A stretch of DNA of 13,413 nucleotides from an uncultured Syntrophobacteraceae bacterium (GTDB lineage: Bacteria > Desulfobacterota > Syntrophobacteria > Syntrophobacterales > Syntrophobacteraceae), in contig CALBZH010000804.1 in NCBI GenBank assembly GCA_937889795.1, positions 1 through 13,413 of the forward strand. Reading direction: 5' to 3'. The stretch's first letter is position 1; every line of letters starts with the position of its first letter. The translations under genes were made by a program, and so were the position numbers. Below the pieces are notes generated by a model. It did not search any database. It saw only the letters and a program-made list of their open reading frames with translations, and was not told the DNA's origin. Shown piece after piece: positions 1 through 6,741 of the stretch.

Positions 1-47
1 GAGATATCCACTCGTGACTGGAGTTCAGACGTGTGCTCTTCCGATCT
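1..47. other. Illumina i7 adapter left on contig end (not genomic)
   Basis: Bases 1-5 match the tail of the P7 primer, 6-13 (atccactc) sit where the 8-base i7 index lies, and 14-47 match the TruSeq read-2 adapter ending in gctcttccgatct. The organism's sequence therefore begins at 48. Any reading frame running through this block gains artificial residues: the minus-strand sensor gene acquires the tail QIGRAHV and a plus-strand frame acquires the false start MCSSDL. Both peptides are adapter translations. Confidence 0.97.
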
Positions 48-1806
48 GGGGCCGTGTGATCAAGTAAGAAAAGACAAGGGCAATCGTGACCGTTGCCAGA
101 ATGGTCACGGCGACGAACGCATTGATCTCGCGAGAAACCTGTCGCTGGGCCCGGTTGAGCTCCTCGGCCGGACGATACAGCTCCAGCACGTAGATCACGT
201 TTCCGTTCTCGTCCAAGACGGGAGAGAGATGGCTGAACCACTCCCCCTCATCATCTACGAATCGTCCGTGCTGGGGCCTCTTCTCTTCGAGAGCCCGAAA
301 GAACATGGCTCGATCCTTCGGGAGAATCACAGGCATGAAGATAGCCCCTCGCCAGATGTTCACTCCGAAGTAGTAGCGGCCGTCGCGGATCTTGTGCAAA
401 ATCCACTTGGGCGTCTGCTCGACCTCCCTTCCGTCGACAATGCGGGCGATCGTGGAATGAACCTTTTCATAGGCTGGGCCTTCGCGGTCTTCCGGTCTTT
501 GAATGGCTTTGAGATCGCTGATTGAGAGACTGCTCAACGTCGCGTGGGCGAGGCTTTCCGATCGCCGCAACGATTCGGCCGCGACCTCCGCCTGCATGAT
601 AGTGTGTACGCCGTTTCCGACGCTCCGCGCCGTGATGAGGATCAGAATCACAAGGGGCACGAGGAGCTTGAAAAAGATCGGAAACCGAATGGCTGCGGTC
701 GCACGGCCAAGGGGGCTTCGGCAAAGTGCGAGTCCGGCGAGGAGCAGGGATAGAGCCACCAGGAGACCGGTCCGCCACGGAAAGCGGATTCTGTAAGTGT
801 TGACCGCTTTGAACGAGGTATCGAACGTGATGAAATTCCGGTTGGCGAGATCGAAGCTGCAACCGCCACCCGTCTTTGAATCGAAATGGAGGGAGCCCAC
901 CAGAATGTCGGGAAAAGGGTAGCCGTTCTTCAGGGGCTCGAAGGTCCGCAGGGCCTTGCCAGACGCGTCGAATTGAACCCAGCTTCGGGTTCCTTTGCTG
1001 GCGACCGTGAGCAGAGGCGGCTCAAGCGAGGAAGGCCGGACAAAGAAGATCTCGTCCGGAGCGAGCAGGTCCCCTTGCTCAAAGCCCACGGAGCCGATCT
1101 CTCCAATGCGATCGCCGTTCGGCGCATAGTGAGCAATTCTGCCGGAGCTCCCAGACGAGACGTACACGCCGCCCTCGGGACCAATCGTGATCCATTCCCA
1201 CTGGTCGAGAGGCCCGTTCCTCTCCCCCATCGTTTCCACTTCAGGGGGAACCTGATCTCCATAGATGCGGACTTCCCCCGAAGACGCCGGGATTTTCCAG
1301 ATGTTGAGCTGGTACAGGATGTTCTGAACGAAATAATGGTTCCCCGCGTCGTCATGGGCATAGGCCATTTCCGGGTACCGCAGGGGGTTCTTGAAGATGA
1401 TCGTGAGGAGCGTCCTGGGAGCGGCCGATACGCTGGCATACGTTGAAAACCGGTAACCCAGGAATTCGCGGGTTTGCAGACTGTAAATCCAGGCCTGGGC
1501 GACGATGCCCTCGGGAGCCGGGTAGAGCTTTCTCACCATGTAGTAGCGGTCCGAGTCGTCCGGCTCGATCTGGCGGGCCGCCACCGCCTCGAGGAACTCA
1601 CCGGGGACATGGCAGGTGAGCTCGAGAAGAGTGTTCCTCTCCTTTTCCAGCACATAGATCCTGTCGTCCGTGAGCGCGAAAGCAATGGGATTGCTGAACG
1701 TCTTCTCCTGGCGGTAGGAAAGACCCGCAAAAAGCAGAACGCAGAGCGCGGAAGCAAACAGGATGGCCCGCAAAACGTCTCGGTGGCTGGTGGATCCCGT
1801 GCTCAT
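48..1806 (-). CDS. Membrane sensor with beta-propeller-like and Cache-like extracytoplasmic domains, C-terminus missing
   Basis: 586 genuine residues remain; the frame then runs into adapter. Predicted topology: TM1 at 11-30; a long extracytoplasmic region 32-345 with NHL/SGL-like propeller repeats (for example IGPEGGVYVSSGSSGRI near 208-224, followed by YAPNGDRIGEIG); TM2 about 346-363; a short cytoplasmic loop; TM3 about 374-394; a second extracytoplasmic region 395-560 resembling a Cache/PAS-like sensor; TM4 about 563-583. The end, SYLITRP, is how HAMP domains typically begin, so HAMP plus an output domain is lost. It lies last in a minus-strand cassette after an anti-sigma kinase and a STAS antagonist, 89 bp after the latter. 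In that gene order the usual third member is a PP2C/SpoIIE phosphatase, which I infer but cannot see. A histidine kinase, cyclase or chemoreceptor output is possible. Start ATG at 1806 follows a poorly spaced GGAG. Confidence 0.82.
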
Positions 1807-1895
1807 GAATGCATCACACTCCGGACGGGACCCGACGCCGAGCGATCGGGGCGGTGTTTGCGATCATGTCATGGTCCGGGAGCTGCATCTCGACC

Positions 1896-2276
1896 TCAGG
1901 CATGTCCATCGAGAACCTGTCGCTGCATTTCGGCGAGGTAGTCATCGAGCTCCTCGATGCTGGCAAAGATCTGCAGCGACGGAAGCGCATTGATGATTTC
2001 GAAGACACGCTTGATTTGGGGCTGCACATGCGCGATGAGAAACACCCCGCCCTTCTTGGACAGCTCTTTTTTGGTTTTCAAGATAACCCGAACCCCCATA
2101 CTGCTGATGTATTCGACGTCTTTCATATCCAGCGTGATCACTTTGGCCGCCCCGTTTGTGATGAGAAAATCCATTTTCTTCTCGAGGATCTGGTGCGTGT
2201 TGGTATCGAGCGATCCGAAAGCGGACACGATGAAGATCCCAGGCTGTTTCTCGACCGATGAGACGGTTAAAGACAT
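1896..2276 (-). CDS. STAS-domain anti-sigma factor antagonist (SpoIIAA/RsbV-like)
   Basis: 126 residues, a single STAS domain of the usual antagonist length. The core reads ITLDMKDVEYISSMGVRVIL (about 47-66). It aligns with the common YISSAGLRVLL motif and with DSSGLG of Bacillus SpoIIAA, which places the phospho-acceptor Ser at S59. In known systems the dephospho form binds the HATPase kinase and frees its client sigma factor; the kinase phosphorylates this Ser and a PP2C phosphatase removes it. Here the matching kinase gene is immediately upstream (42 bp gap) and a sensor gene follows, so a three-gene partner-switching operon is likely. The start ATG is set by a clear AAGGAG at 2283-2288 with 6 bp spacing. 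The protein is cytoplasmic; no signal peptide is seen. Confidence 0.93.
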   Translation of the reverse strand: MSLTVSSVEKQPGIFIVSAFGSLDTNTHQILEKKMDFLITNGAAKVITLDMKDVEYISSMGVRVILKTKKELSKKGGVFLIAHVQPQIKRVFEIINALPSLQIFASIEELDDYLAEMQRQVLDGHA

Positions 2277-2318
2277 GATGAGCTCCTTTCAGTTGATGGA
2301 TGACGAGTGCAGGATCGC

Positions 2319-2726
2319 TTAATCGATGCGGAAACAGACGATCAGAATATTGGACTGCCCTTCCCTTCGGTAACGGACTTCGTGAGCCAACCGCTTCACG
2401 AGATGGATGCCAAGGCCCCCGATCTCCCTCTCGGAGAATTCCTGCTCCAGGTCGACGTCGTGAAATTCCAAAGGATTGAAAGGGATTCCGTTGTCCTCAA
2501 AACCGATGCAGCAGGTCCCTTCCGGGCCCCAGAAGCAGGTGAGGCGGACAGTCCCCGCCGCGCCCGGATAGGCATAGAAGACGATGTTCGTGAAGACTTC
2601 CTCCAACACCAGCTTGATATCCTGGATCAACTCCTCCGAGCCATTCATCGCTTCGACATCAGGGATCACAAATTCCTGGACGGCTTTCAGGGAGTCCAGG
2701 TGCGCTCCTACTTCCAAGCTTTTCAT
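2319..2726 (-). CDS. RsbW/SpoIIAB-like serine protein kinase (anti-sigma factor), HATPase fold
   Basis: 135 residues from the chosen ATG, normal for this family. The opening MKSLEVGAHLDSLKAVQEFV is the typical first strand and helix of these kinases. N-box EEVFTN with Asn47, G1 box FEDNGIPFNP with Asp78, and the G2 glycine-rich lid EREIGGLGIHLVKRL (99-113) are all present, so ATP binding and kinase activity should be intact. Family role: it binds either a sigma factor or another client, or a dephosphorylated STAS antagonist, which it phosphorylates on Ser. The open frame extends upstream to 2957, but the extra 77 residues do not resemble the family and would run under the divergent gene's leader, so I start at 2726. 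No strong Shine-Dalgarno precedes it (AAGGA at about 12 bp). First gene of the cassette; its client is not in the window. Confidence 0.88.
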   Translation of the reverse strand: MKSLEVGAHLDSLKAVQEFVIPDVEAMNGSEELIQDIKLVLEEVFTNIVFYAYPGAAGTVRLTCFWGPEGTCCIGFEDNGIPFNPLEFHDVDLEQEFSEREIGGLGIHLVKRLAHEVRYRREGQSNILIVCFRID

Positions 2727-2980
2727 ACTGGAGAGCTTTCCTTGCAGGCTTGATACGGCTCCCGTTCCCCACTGCGTCCGGAAACCGCTGAAAAGGATCG
2801 AACCGACCGCATCATCCCGTCGATTCTCGAATAGTATCGGCTGGGTGATCCGTTCGCATGAGTGCATCAGGCCGAGCGGCACATAATAATGGTCGCAACC
2901 CTTTTCGCCGTGATATCCTGAAAAAGAATGAACTACACGGGGCTCGGCGTTTCCCAATCAACGGATCTCTCCCCCAGCCA

Positions 2981-2985
2981 GAGGA
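2981..2985 (+). promoter_or_regulatory. Ribosome binding site fixing the start at 2993
   Basis: GAGGA lies 7 bp before the ATG at 2993. The same frame is open from 2858, but the 45 upstream residues look like translated leader DNA and lack such a site, so 2993 is preferred. Confidence 0.75.
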
Positions 2986-2992
2986 ATGCTCG

Positions 2993-3997
2993 ATGCACGA
3001 GACCTTGCGCGCGCTCTGCAGCCGGCACGGGATTGTCATGATCGGCGAGCCCACTCTTCTCCCCCATTCACAGGCAAGCTGGCTGCTGACCGGCAGCTCC
3101 GGGGAAAAGTGGATCGCCAAGCCCAACCGGCCCGAGGACAAAAGCGTCGAAATGCTGCGCAGCTTCAAGATGCTGCATCCGCATTTCCGCCATCCGCTTC
3201 CGCTTACGAAGCCAGAGGACGGATACCTGCTTTACGAGTCCATTCCCGGTCAGGTGCTTGCCGATGGAGCGTTCGACACGCCGGAAATCGTCGAAACGGT
3301 CTTTGAAGTCATCGGGCGATTCCGAGCCATGATGCGCTCCTTGAGCCTCGTGCCCTTCCTCGAGGAAAAGCTCAACCAAAGCCGCATCCCTCCCGGGTGG
3401 AATTCGATGGATTCAGCCGCGCCTCCGCAAAGCGGTCCCCGATCCGAATCCGTGAAGCCCATGCCCACCCGGCTTCAGATCGCCGGATCGTTCCGCTGGG
3501 CTCACCAGCTCGCCGCGAGTGCCTCCACGCTGACCACGTCTTTGGGAGTGTGGACTGACGCACCCATCCGGCGGTTTCAGGAACAGCTCGACCGGCATCT
3601 TTCCATCCACATCCCCGTGGTGGGGAACAATCTTTCCCACACGGCGATGCATCCTGAGCACCTGCTGGTATGTGAAAACGGGGAAATTGGGATTGTGGGC
3701 TGGCACATCGAGCCACGGCCGCGGTTCTACATGAACCATACGTACCTGGCCTGGGCGCTTCTTCGGTCCGAAAAACCGGCGCTCCTCCCCCTGTGCCGCG
3801 ACTATCTCTCCCGCGAGCGAGCCATGGATTTCCACAAGGATCATCAGCTTGTGCACGCTCTGTGCCTGCTGGAGCAGCTGGCCGAGCTTCTCCGGCGTCC
3901 TGCAGATCAGAGGGCGGGCCGATGGCGAGATGGAATTGCGCTTGCGGAAGCGCTGTTTCGAGAGTGCGTCGAGGCTATGACCGAGGATGCCGGCTAA
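2993..3997 (+). CDS. Aminoglycoside phosphotransferase/choline kinase-like protein, probable pseudokinase
   Basis: 334 residues, soluble, with no signal peptide. Kinase-like landmarks: KWIAKPN (39-45) resembles the strand carrying the ATP-binding Lys (K43); GYLLYESIPGQVL (77-89) resembles the APH hinge; HTAMHPEHLLV (216-226) followed by GEIGIVGWHIEP (230-241) aligns with the APH catalytic loop HGDxHPGNxLV and the IDW metal site. At the three key places the residues differ: catalytic Asp is A218, loop Asn is H223 and metal-binding Asp is G236. This implies loss of phosphotransfer, or a misassigned fold. Residues 133-160 form a Pro/Ser-rich loop. The gene stands alone, divergent from the anti-sigma cassette and convergent with the PASTA pair, so its partner is unclear. 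The fold assignment comes from motif spacing only. Confidence 0.72.
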   Translation: MHETLRALCSRHGIVMIGEPTLLPHSQASWLLTGSSGEKWIAKPNRPEDKSVEMLRSFKMLHPHFRHPLPLTKPEDGYLLYESIPGQVLADGAFDTPEIVETVFEVIGRFRAMMRSLSLVPFLEEKLNQSRIPPGWNSMDSAAPPQSGPRSESVKPMPTRLQIAGSFRWAHQLAASASTLTTSLGVWTDAPIRRFQEQLDRHLSIHIPVVGNNLSHTAMHPEHLLVCENGEIGIVGWHIEPRPRFYMNHTYLAWALLRSEKPALLPLCRDYLSRERAMDFHKDHQLVHALCLLEQLAELLRRPADQRAGRWRDGIALAEALFRECVEAMTEDAG

Positions 3998-4039
3998 GCG
4001 CTGACGGTGATCGAATCGCCTGGCGTCGGACGCGCAACG
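3998..4039. other. Short gap between convergent genes
   Basis: These 42 bp separate the convergent stops. A terminator would be expected here, but I see only imperfect GC-rich complementarity (gcgtcggacgc) and no T-run on either strand, so I do not call one. Confidence 0.5.
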
Positions 4040-4618
4040 TCACGCCGGCTCGATGGCGACTCCATCTCCAAGGTCCATGACGCCGGGTAATTGAATGGTG
4101 GAGGTTTCCTTTTCCATCAGGGATACCCCCGAGCACGTGACGCTCCCGCTCCCCTGGCACCGCCCGGTATACACCTTGAGGATCTTTCCTCCACGGATCT
4201 GGAGCAGCATCCCGCTCAGGCTCACGGTGAGTGCGATCTCGAAGGGAATGCTTTCGCGAAAGAGGTCCCCGATCTCGATTTCCACGGAAGGCTTATGCAT
4301 CGACGTGATGGAATGCTCGACCAGAGGCACCAGGTGCGTTTCTTGGGGGGAATGGAGATCGGGATCACAGTACTTCCTGAGCTCCTCGTATTTCGTCCAG
4401 GCCCCCAGAAAGATGTCCACGAAACGAATCTCGAGAAGCTTCTCCAGCTGACCTTTCACGGCGTCCCAGACGGCCGACCAGCGCAGACCGTCGAATTGCT
4501 TGGCCAGTCTAGCCCGAAGGTCGGCAACCACGGCCTCCGATTCCAAGGCTTCCAGCCGTGCCTCTGTCGATTCCGTCGAAACAAAAAAGTCAGCCAATGT
4601 CGTCTGGTCATCCAACAT
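4040..4618 (-). CDS. Conserved-looking protein of unknown function, coupled to the PASTA protein
   Basis: 192 residues from the ATG at 4618; I do not recognise the family. The N-terminal half is helical and charged, with LADFFVSTESTEARLEALES and later KGQLEKLLEIRFVDIFLGAW. The C-terminal half (about 105-192) looks strand-rich, with alternating hydrophobic stretches such as FEIALTVSLSGMLLQIRGG, and a Cys pair in GRCQGSGSVTCSG. There is no signal peptide or membrane segment, so it is probably cytoplasmic. Its start overlaps the end of the upstream PASTA gene by 11 bp, which implies translational coupling and a shared task, perhaps at the cytoplasmic tail of that protein. The GTG at 4639 and the ATG at 4630 are open in frame but lack a spaced Shine-Dalgarno. 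Confidence 0.72.
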   Translation of the reverse strand: MLDDQTTLADFFVSTESTEARLEALESEAVVADLRARLAKQFDGLRWSAVWDAVKGQLEKLLEIRFVDIFLGAWTKYEELRKYCDPDLHSPQETHLVPLVEHSITSMHKPSVEIEIGDLFRESIPFEIALTVSLSGMLLQIRGGKILKVYTGRCQGSGSVTCSGVSLMEKETSTIQLPGVMDLGDGVAIEPA

Positions 4619-6359
4619 GGGTATCCTCATCGTCGACACACACGGTGCCTGAAAGAGTCATCTGCTGCTTCCCCGCGTCAGGGATCACCCTACAGTGCAT
4701 GGCGGCAAGCTCCGGTCCCGATGACGTCGTCACCATCGCTTGCACTCCTGAATCCTCCAGCACCCGGACCGTGATCTGAGGCACAGGTTGACGCGCAGGC
4801 GCCCCAAGGCTTCCAAAGCTTTTGGCTCCCCAGTAACCGGCCAGTAATCCAAGCAGACCTGCAACCACGGCCGGGAAAATCCAGCCCATTCCCCCGTCTT
4901 GTGGAGGGGGCGCGGCATTGGCGGCGGCGGCCACCCAGAGGTCGACCGCGGAGCGGCTGAGGACACGGGCGTTGGGAGCGGGGTCCTGCTCAATGATGGT
5001 CCCCGGTTCTTCCGAAGAAGCCCGCTCGTGGATCTTGCCAACCTCCAGCTTGGCCCGGCTCAGAATCGGACCAGCCTCATCCCGCCTATGCCCGATGAGT
5101 CTCGGAACATCGACCTGCACCGCGTCGACTGCAGATCCTGATGAAACCCAGAGCTGCATCGGCGAGCCCGGCGGCACGCGCGAACCGGGCTTCGGGTGCT
5201 GGTCAAGAACCGTATCCGGGGTCGCATCCGAGGGCTTCCTGGAAATCTCCCCGACAGCCAGCCTGGATCCTTCAATCGCCTCCCGGGCATTCTTTAAAAC
5301 CTTCTCGATCACCCGCGGAACTTCGACGAGCTCGCTTCCAGCCACCGTAATGGAAACCGCTGAGCCGCTGGAAACGCGGACTCCCGGCGCGGGATCCTGA
5401 TCGATGACGACCACGTCATCACGAGCGCTGTCTGCCTGGCGGATCCCGCCCACTTTCAGCCCAGCCTCCCGGATCATGCGAAGGGCTTCCCCGCGTCTCG
5501 TCCCGATCAAGCGTGGAACGTCCACTTGCTGACGCCCCGTGGAGATCACGAGATTGACGGCAGTGCCCGGAGCCGCTCGGGTACCTTCCGCCGGATGCTG
5601 GTCGACAACCAACCCCTCTTTGAGGTCCGCCGGGCGCTCTCTCGTCTGCCCGACAGCCAGCCCCACATCGGAAAGCTGTCTGCGAGCCTCCGCGGCGGAT
5701 TTGCCGATCAACGCCGGGACCCTGAGCGAGGGACGCTCGGCGCGAACAACGACGTCATCCACAGTGACAGGGACGTCTTTCAAGGATTGAAATCCGATGA
5801 TGCCAGCGGGCAGAGGCTCGGGATCGCGGACCGACAAAGCGCGCTTGCCGTTCACCGTGACGGAAACGGTGTCGTCCTTGGCAGCCATCTCAACACGAAG
5901 CCCGCGGAGGGAGCCTCGTACGGGGACACGCCCCCTGCCGAGATCCCGAAACGCATTGGGGCCGGCAGCCACCGTTTCCTTGAAAAGATAAACGGCGAGC
6001 CCTCCCCGCTCCGGGCTGAAAGCCACTCCGTATCGTCCCTTGTCGCTGATCCGGATACTCGCCTGCAGGCCCGTGGGTGCAGTGTCGATCACAAAGGACA
6101 GATTCAGGTCTTCCCAAGTGCCGTTGCGATATCGTGCCCATCCGGGCCCGCGGGCCATGAGCCGGCCTTCTCTGACCTGCCAATTGGATTCCAGCTGCCA
6201 GCCCTCGGCCCGTCCATCATTGAAATCACTCGAATAGGCAGTCGGCTGCGCGTAACCGCAAGGCGCCCATGGCATCGCCATCACGGTGAGCATCAACGCT
6301 GCAATGCCGACGGAAACCAGTCTCGCAAACAAATGCGGGCTAAAACCGGGTAGATTCAT
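4608..6359 (-). CDS. Membrane-anchored LamG-like protein with four PASTA repeats and no kinase domain
   Basis: 583 residues from the ATG at 6359, which has AAGG about 7 bp upstream; an in-frame ATG at 6377 would add six residues. Residue numbers below use the longer form. An N-terminal signal or anchor segment spans about 16-43. Residues 46-212 look like a concanavalin/LamG-type beta-sandwich (SDFNDGRAEGWQLE, then VTVNGKRALSV and GIIGFQSLKDVPVTVDDVVV). Four PASTA repeats follow at about 216-281, 283-347, 350-414 and 420-483, each with a VPxLIG-like opening and a DQxPxPG-like middle. A TM segment at 498-516 leads to a cytoplasmic tail of about 70 residues. PASTA domains usually bind muropeptides or act as spacers on PknB-type kinases and penicillin-binding proteins. 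Here neither enzyme domain is present and the anchor is C-terminal. Cell-envelope sensing or binding is an inference. Confidence 0.87.
   Translation of the reverse strand: MNLPGFSPHLFARLVSVGIAALMLTVMAMPWAPCGYAQPTAYSSDFNDGRAEGWQLESNWQVREGRLMARGPGWARYRNGTWEDLNLSFVIDTAPTGLQASIRISDKGRYGVAFSPERGGLAVYLFKETVAAGPNAFRDLGRGRVPVRGSLRGLRVEMAAKDDTVSVTVNGKRALSVRDPEPLPAGIIGFQSLKDVPVTVDDVVVRAERPSLRVPALIGKSAAEARRQLSDVGLAVGQTRERPADLKEGLVVDQHPAEGTRAAPGTAVNLVISTGRQQVDVPRLIGTRRGEALRMIREAGLKVGGIRQADSARDDVVVIDQDPAPGVRVSSGSAVSITVAGSELVEVPRVIEKVLKNAREAIEGSRLAVGEISRKPSDATPDTVLDQHPKPGSRVPPGSPMQLWVSSGSAVDAVQVDVPRLIGHRRDEAGPILSRAKLEVGKIHERASSEEPGTIIEQDPAPNARVLSRSAVDLWVAAAANAAPPPQDGGMGWIFPAVVAGLLGLLAGYWGAKSFGSLGAPARQPVPQITVRVLEDSGVQAMVTTSSGPELAAMHCRVIPDAGKQQMTLSGTVCVDDEDTHVG
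4624..4628 (-). promoter_or_regulatory. Ribosome binding site fixing the start at 4618
   Basis: Read on the minus strand this is GAGGA, 5 bp before the ATG at 4618 and inside the last codons of the upstream PASTA gene. It favours this ATG over the in-frame GTG at 4639. Confidence 0.65.
4929..5732 (-). repeat. Four tandem PASTA-domain repeats (protein-level)
   Basis: Four units of about 65 residues (about 200 bp each) inside the PASTA gene. They share an opening VPxLIG or VPRVI and a central DQxPxPG-type turn, but have diverged clearly in sequence. They are therefore old domain repeats rather than recent DNA duplications. Confidence 0.85.
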
Positions 6360-6433
6360 CAGAATGCCTTCGATCATCGAGATGGAAGGTTACCGGGCTC
6401 GTCCGTGGTCGGAGGAAACCGCAATTATTGATT

Positions 6434-6462
6434 AGGATAAATCGATTCCGGGTGTCCGTCGA
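6434..6462 (-). promoter_or_regulatory. Candidate weak sigma70-type promoter for the PASTA pair
   Basis: On the minus strand TCGACG (6462-6457) and TATCCT (6439-6434) are separated by 17 bp, four of six matches at each box. It lies about 75 bp before the chosen PASTA start. The match is modest and could be chance. Confidence 0.35.
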
Positions 6463-6487
6463 GGAAATTCCTCATTCCGGGAATTCC
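6461..6487. promoter_or_regulatory. Cluster of small palindromes, possible operator
   Basis: Three overlapping or adjacent inverted repeats occur in 27 bp: GAGGAAATTCCTC (6461-6473), TTCCGGGAA (6475-6483) and GGAATTCC (6480-6487). They touch the -35 box of the leftward promoter candidate and lie about 40 bp upstream of the -35 box of the rightward promoter, a typical place for a regulator site. No factor can be named. Confidence 0.4.
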
Positions 6488-6526
6488 GCATTCCCTTGAC
6501 CGCCCCATCACTCAATCATTCTCGTG

Positions 6527-6556
6527 TTGAACCATTTGATGCAACCGAACTATAAT
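6527..6556 (+). promoter_or_regulatory. Strong sigma70-type promoter for the sensory operon
   Basis: TTGAAC (6527-6532), an 18 bp spacer, and a perfect TATAAT (6551-6556). Transcription would begin near 6563 and leave a leader of about 180 nt before the GTG at 6742. It is the best promoter match I found in the window and points into the six-gene plus-strand operon. Confidence 0.7.
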
Positions 6557-6731
6557 CGATTCGTGCCTCCCTTCGGCAGGTTCTTCCGCATCCGCTGTCT
6601 GCTGAAAAGACCGTCCGGTTATTGTCTGAGCGCGACTTTGCCCAAGGATTCTAACCGATGGGAAGGGCGAACGCTTTCCCTCTTTCAACGCGAGTCCGCT
6701 GCACCTTCCTACAGCGACTTGAGCATGCCGT

Positions 6732-6735
6732 GGAG
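6732..6735 (+). promoter_or_regulatory. Ribosome binding site supporting a GTG start
   Basis: GGAG lies 6 bp before the GTG at 6742. This site plus the complete lipoprotein signal that follows decides the non-ATG start. Confidence 0.65.
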
Positions 6736-6741
6736 TGACGC

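Larger units (their letters stand above)
6360..6741. promoter_or_regulatory. Divergent intergenic control region
   Basis: This 382 bp stretch separates the leftward PASTA pair from the rightward sensory operon. It is more AT-rich than its surroundings around 6420-6445 and 6505-6560. It holds one strong rightward promoter candidate, one weak leftward candidate, a palindrome cluster between them, and a rightward leader of about 180 nt. No convincing gene is seen: frames here start at GTG/TTG, overlap the promoter and lack family resemblance. A short imperfect hairpin (GGGAAGG...CTTTCCC, 6660-6680) lies in the leader; its role is unknown. Confidence 0.7.

Noticed and set aside
31..525. Plus-strand open frame of 164 residues
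   Set aside because: Its start and first residues (MCSSDL) are adapter, and the rest is antisense to the sensor gene.
2880..2925. AT-rich words (cataataatgg, gatatcctg) as promoters for the divergent genes at 2726 and 2993
   Set aside because: The -10-like words have no acceptable -35 box at 16-18 bp on either strand, so I could not support a call.
2727..2957. Upstream extension of the HATPase anti-sigma kinase to 212 residues
   Set aside because: The extra 77 residues do not resemble any part of the family, lie in the leader of the divergent gene, and the family-typical N-terminus begins exactly at the ATG at 2726.
2858..2992. Upstream extension of the pseudokinase gene by 45 residues
   Set aside because: The extension reads like translated leader DNA. 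GAGGA with 7 bp spacing supports the ATG at 2993 instead.
3989..4050. GCCGGCT repeated at both ends of the convergent gap, as a possible terminator or recombination site
   Set aside because: The copies are only 6-7 bp and in direct orientation of a self-palindromic word, with no T-run or stable stem; expected by chance in GC-rich DNA.
5526..6353. Plus-strand open frame of 275 residues opposite the PASTA gene
   Set aside because: The GC-rich antisense frame has no recognisable domain, whereas the opposite strand encodes clear LamG-like and PASTA domains.
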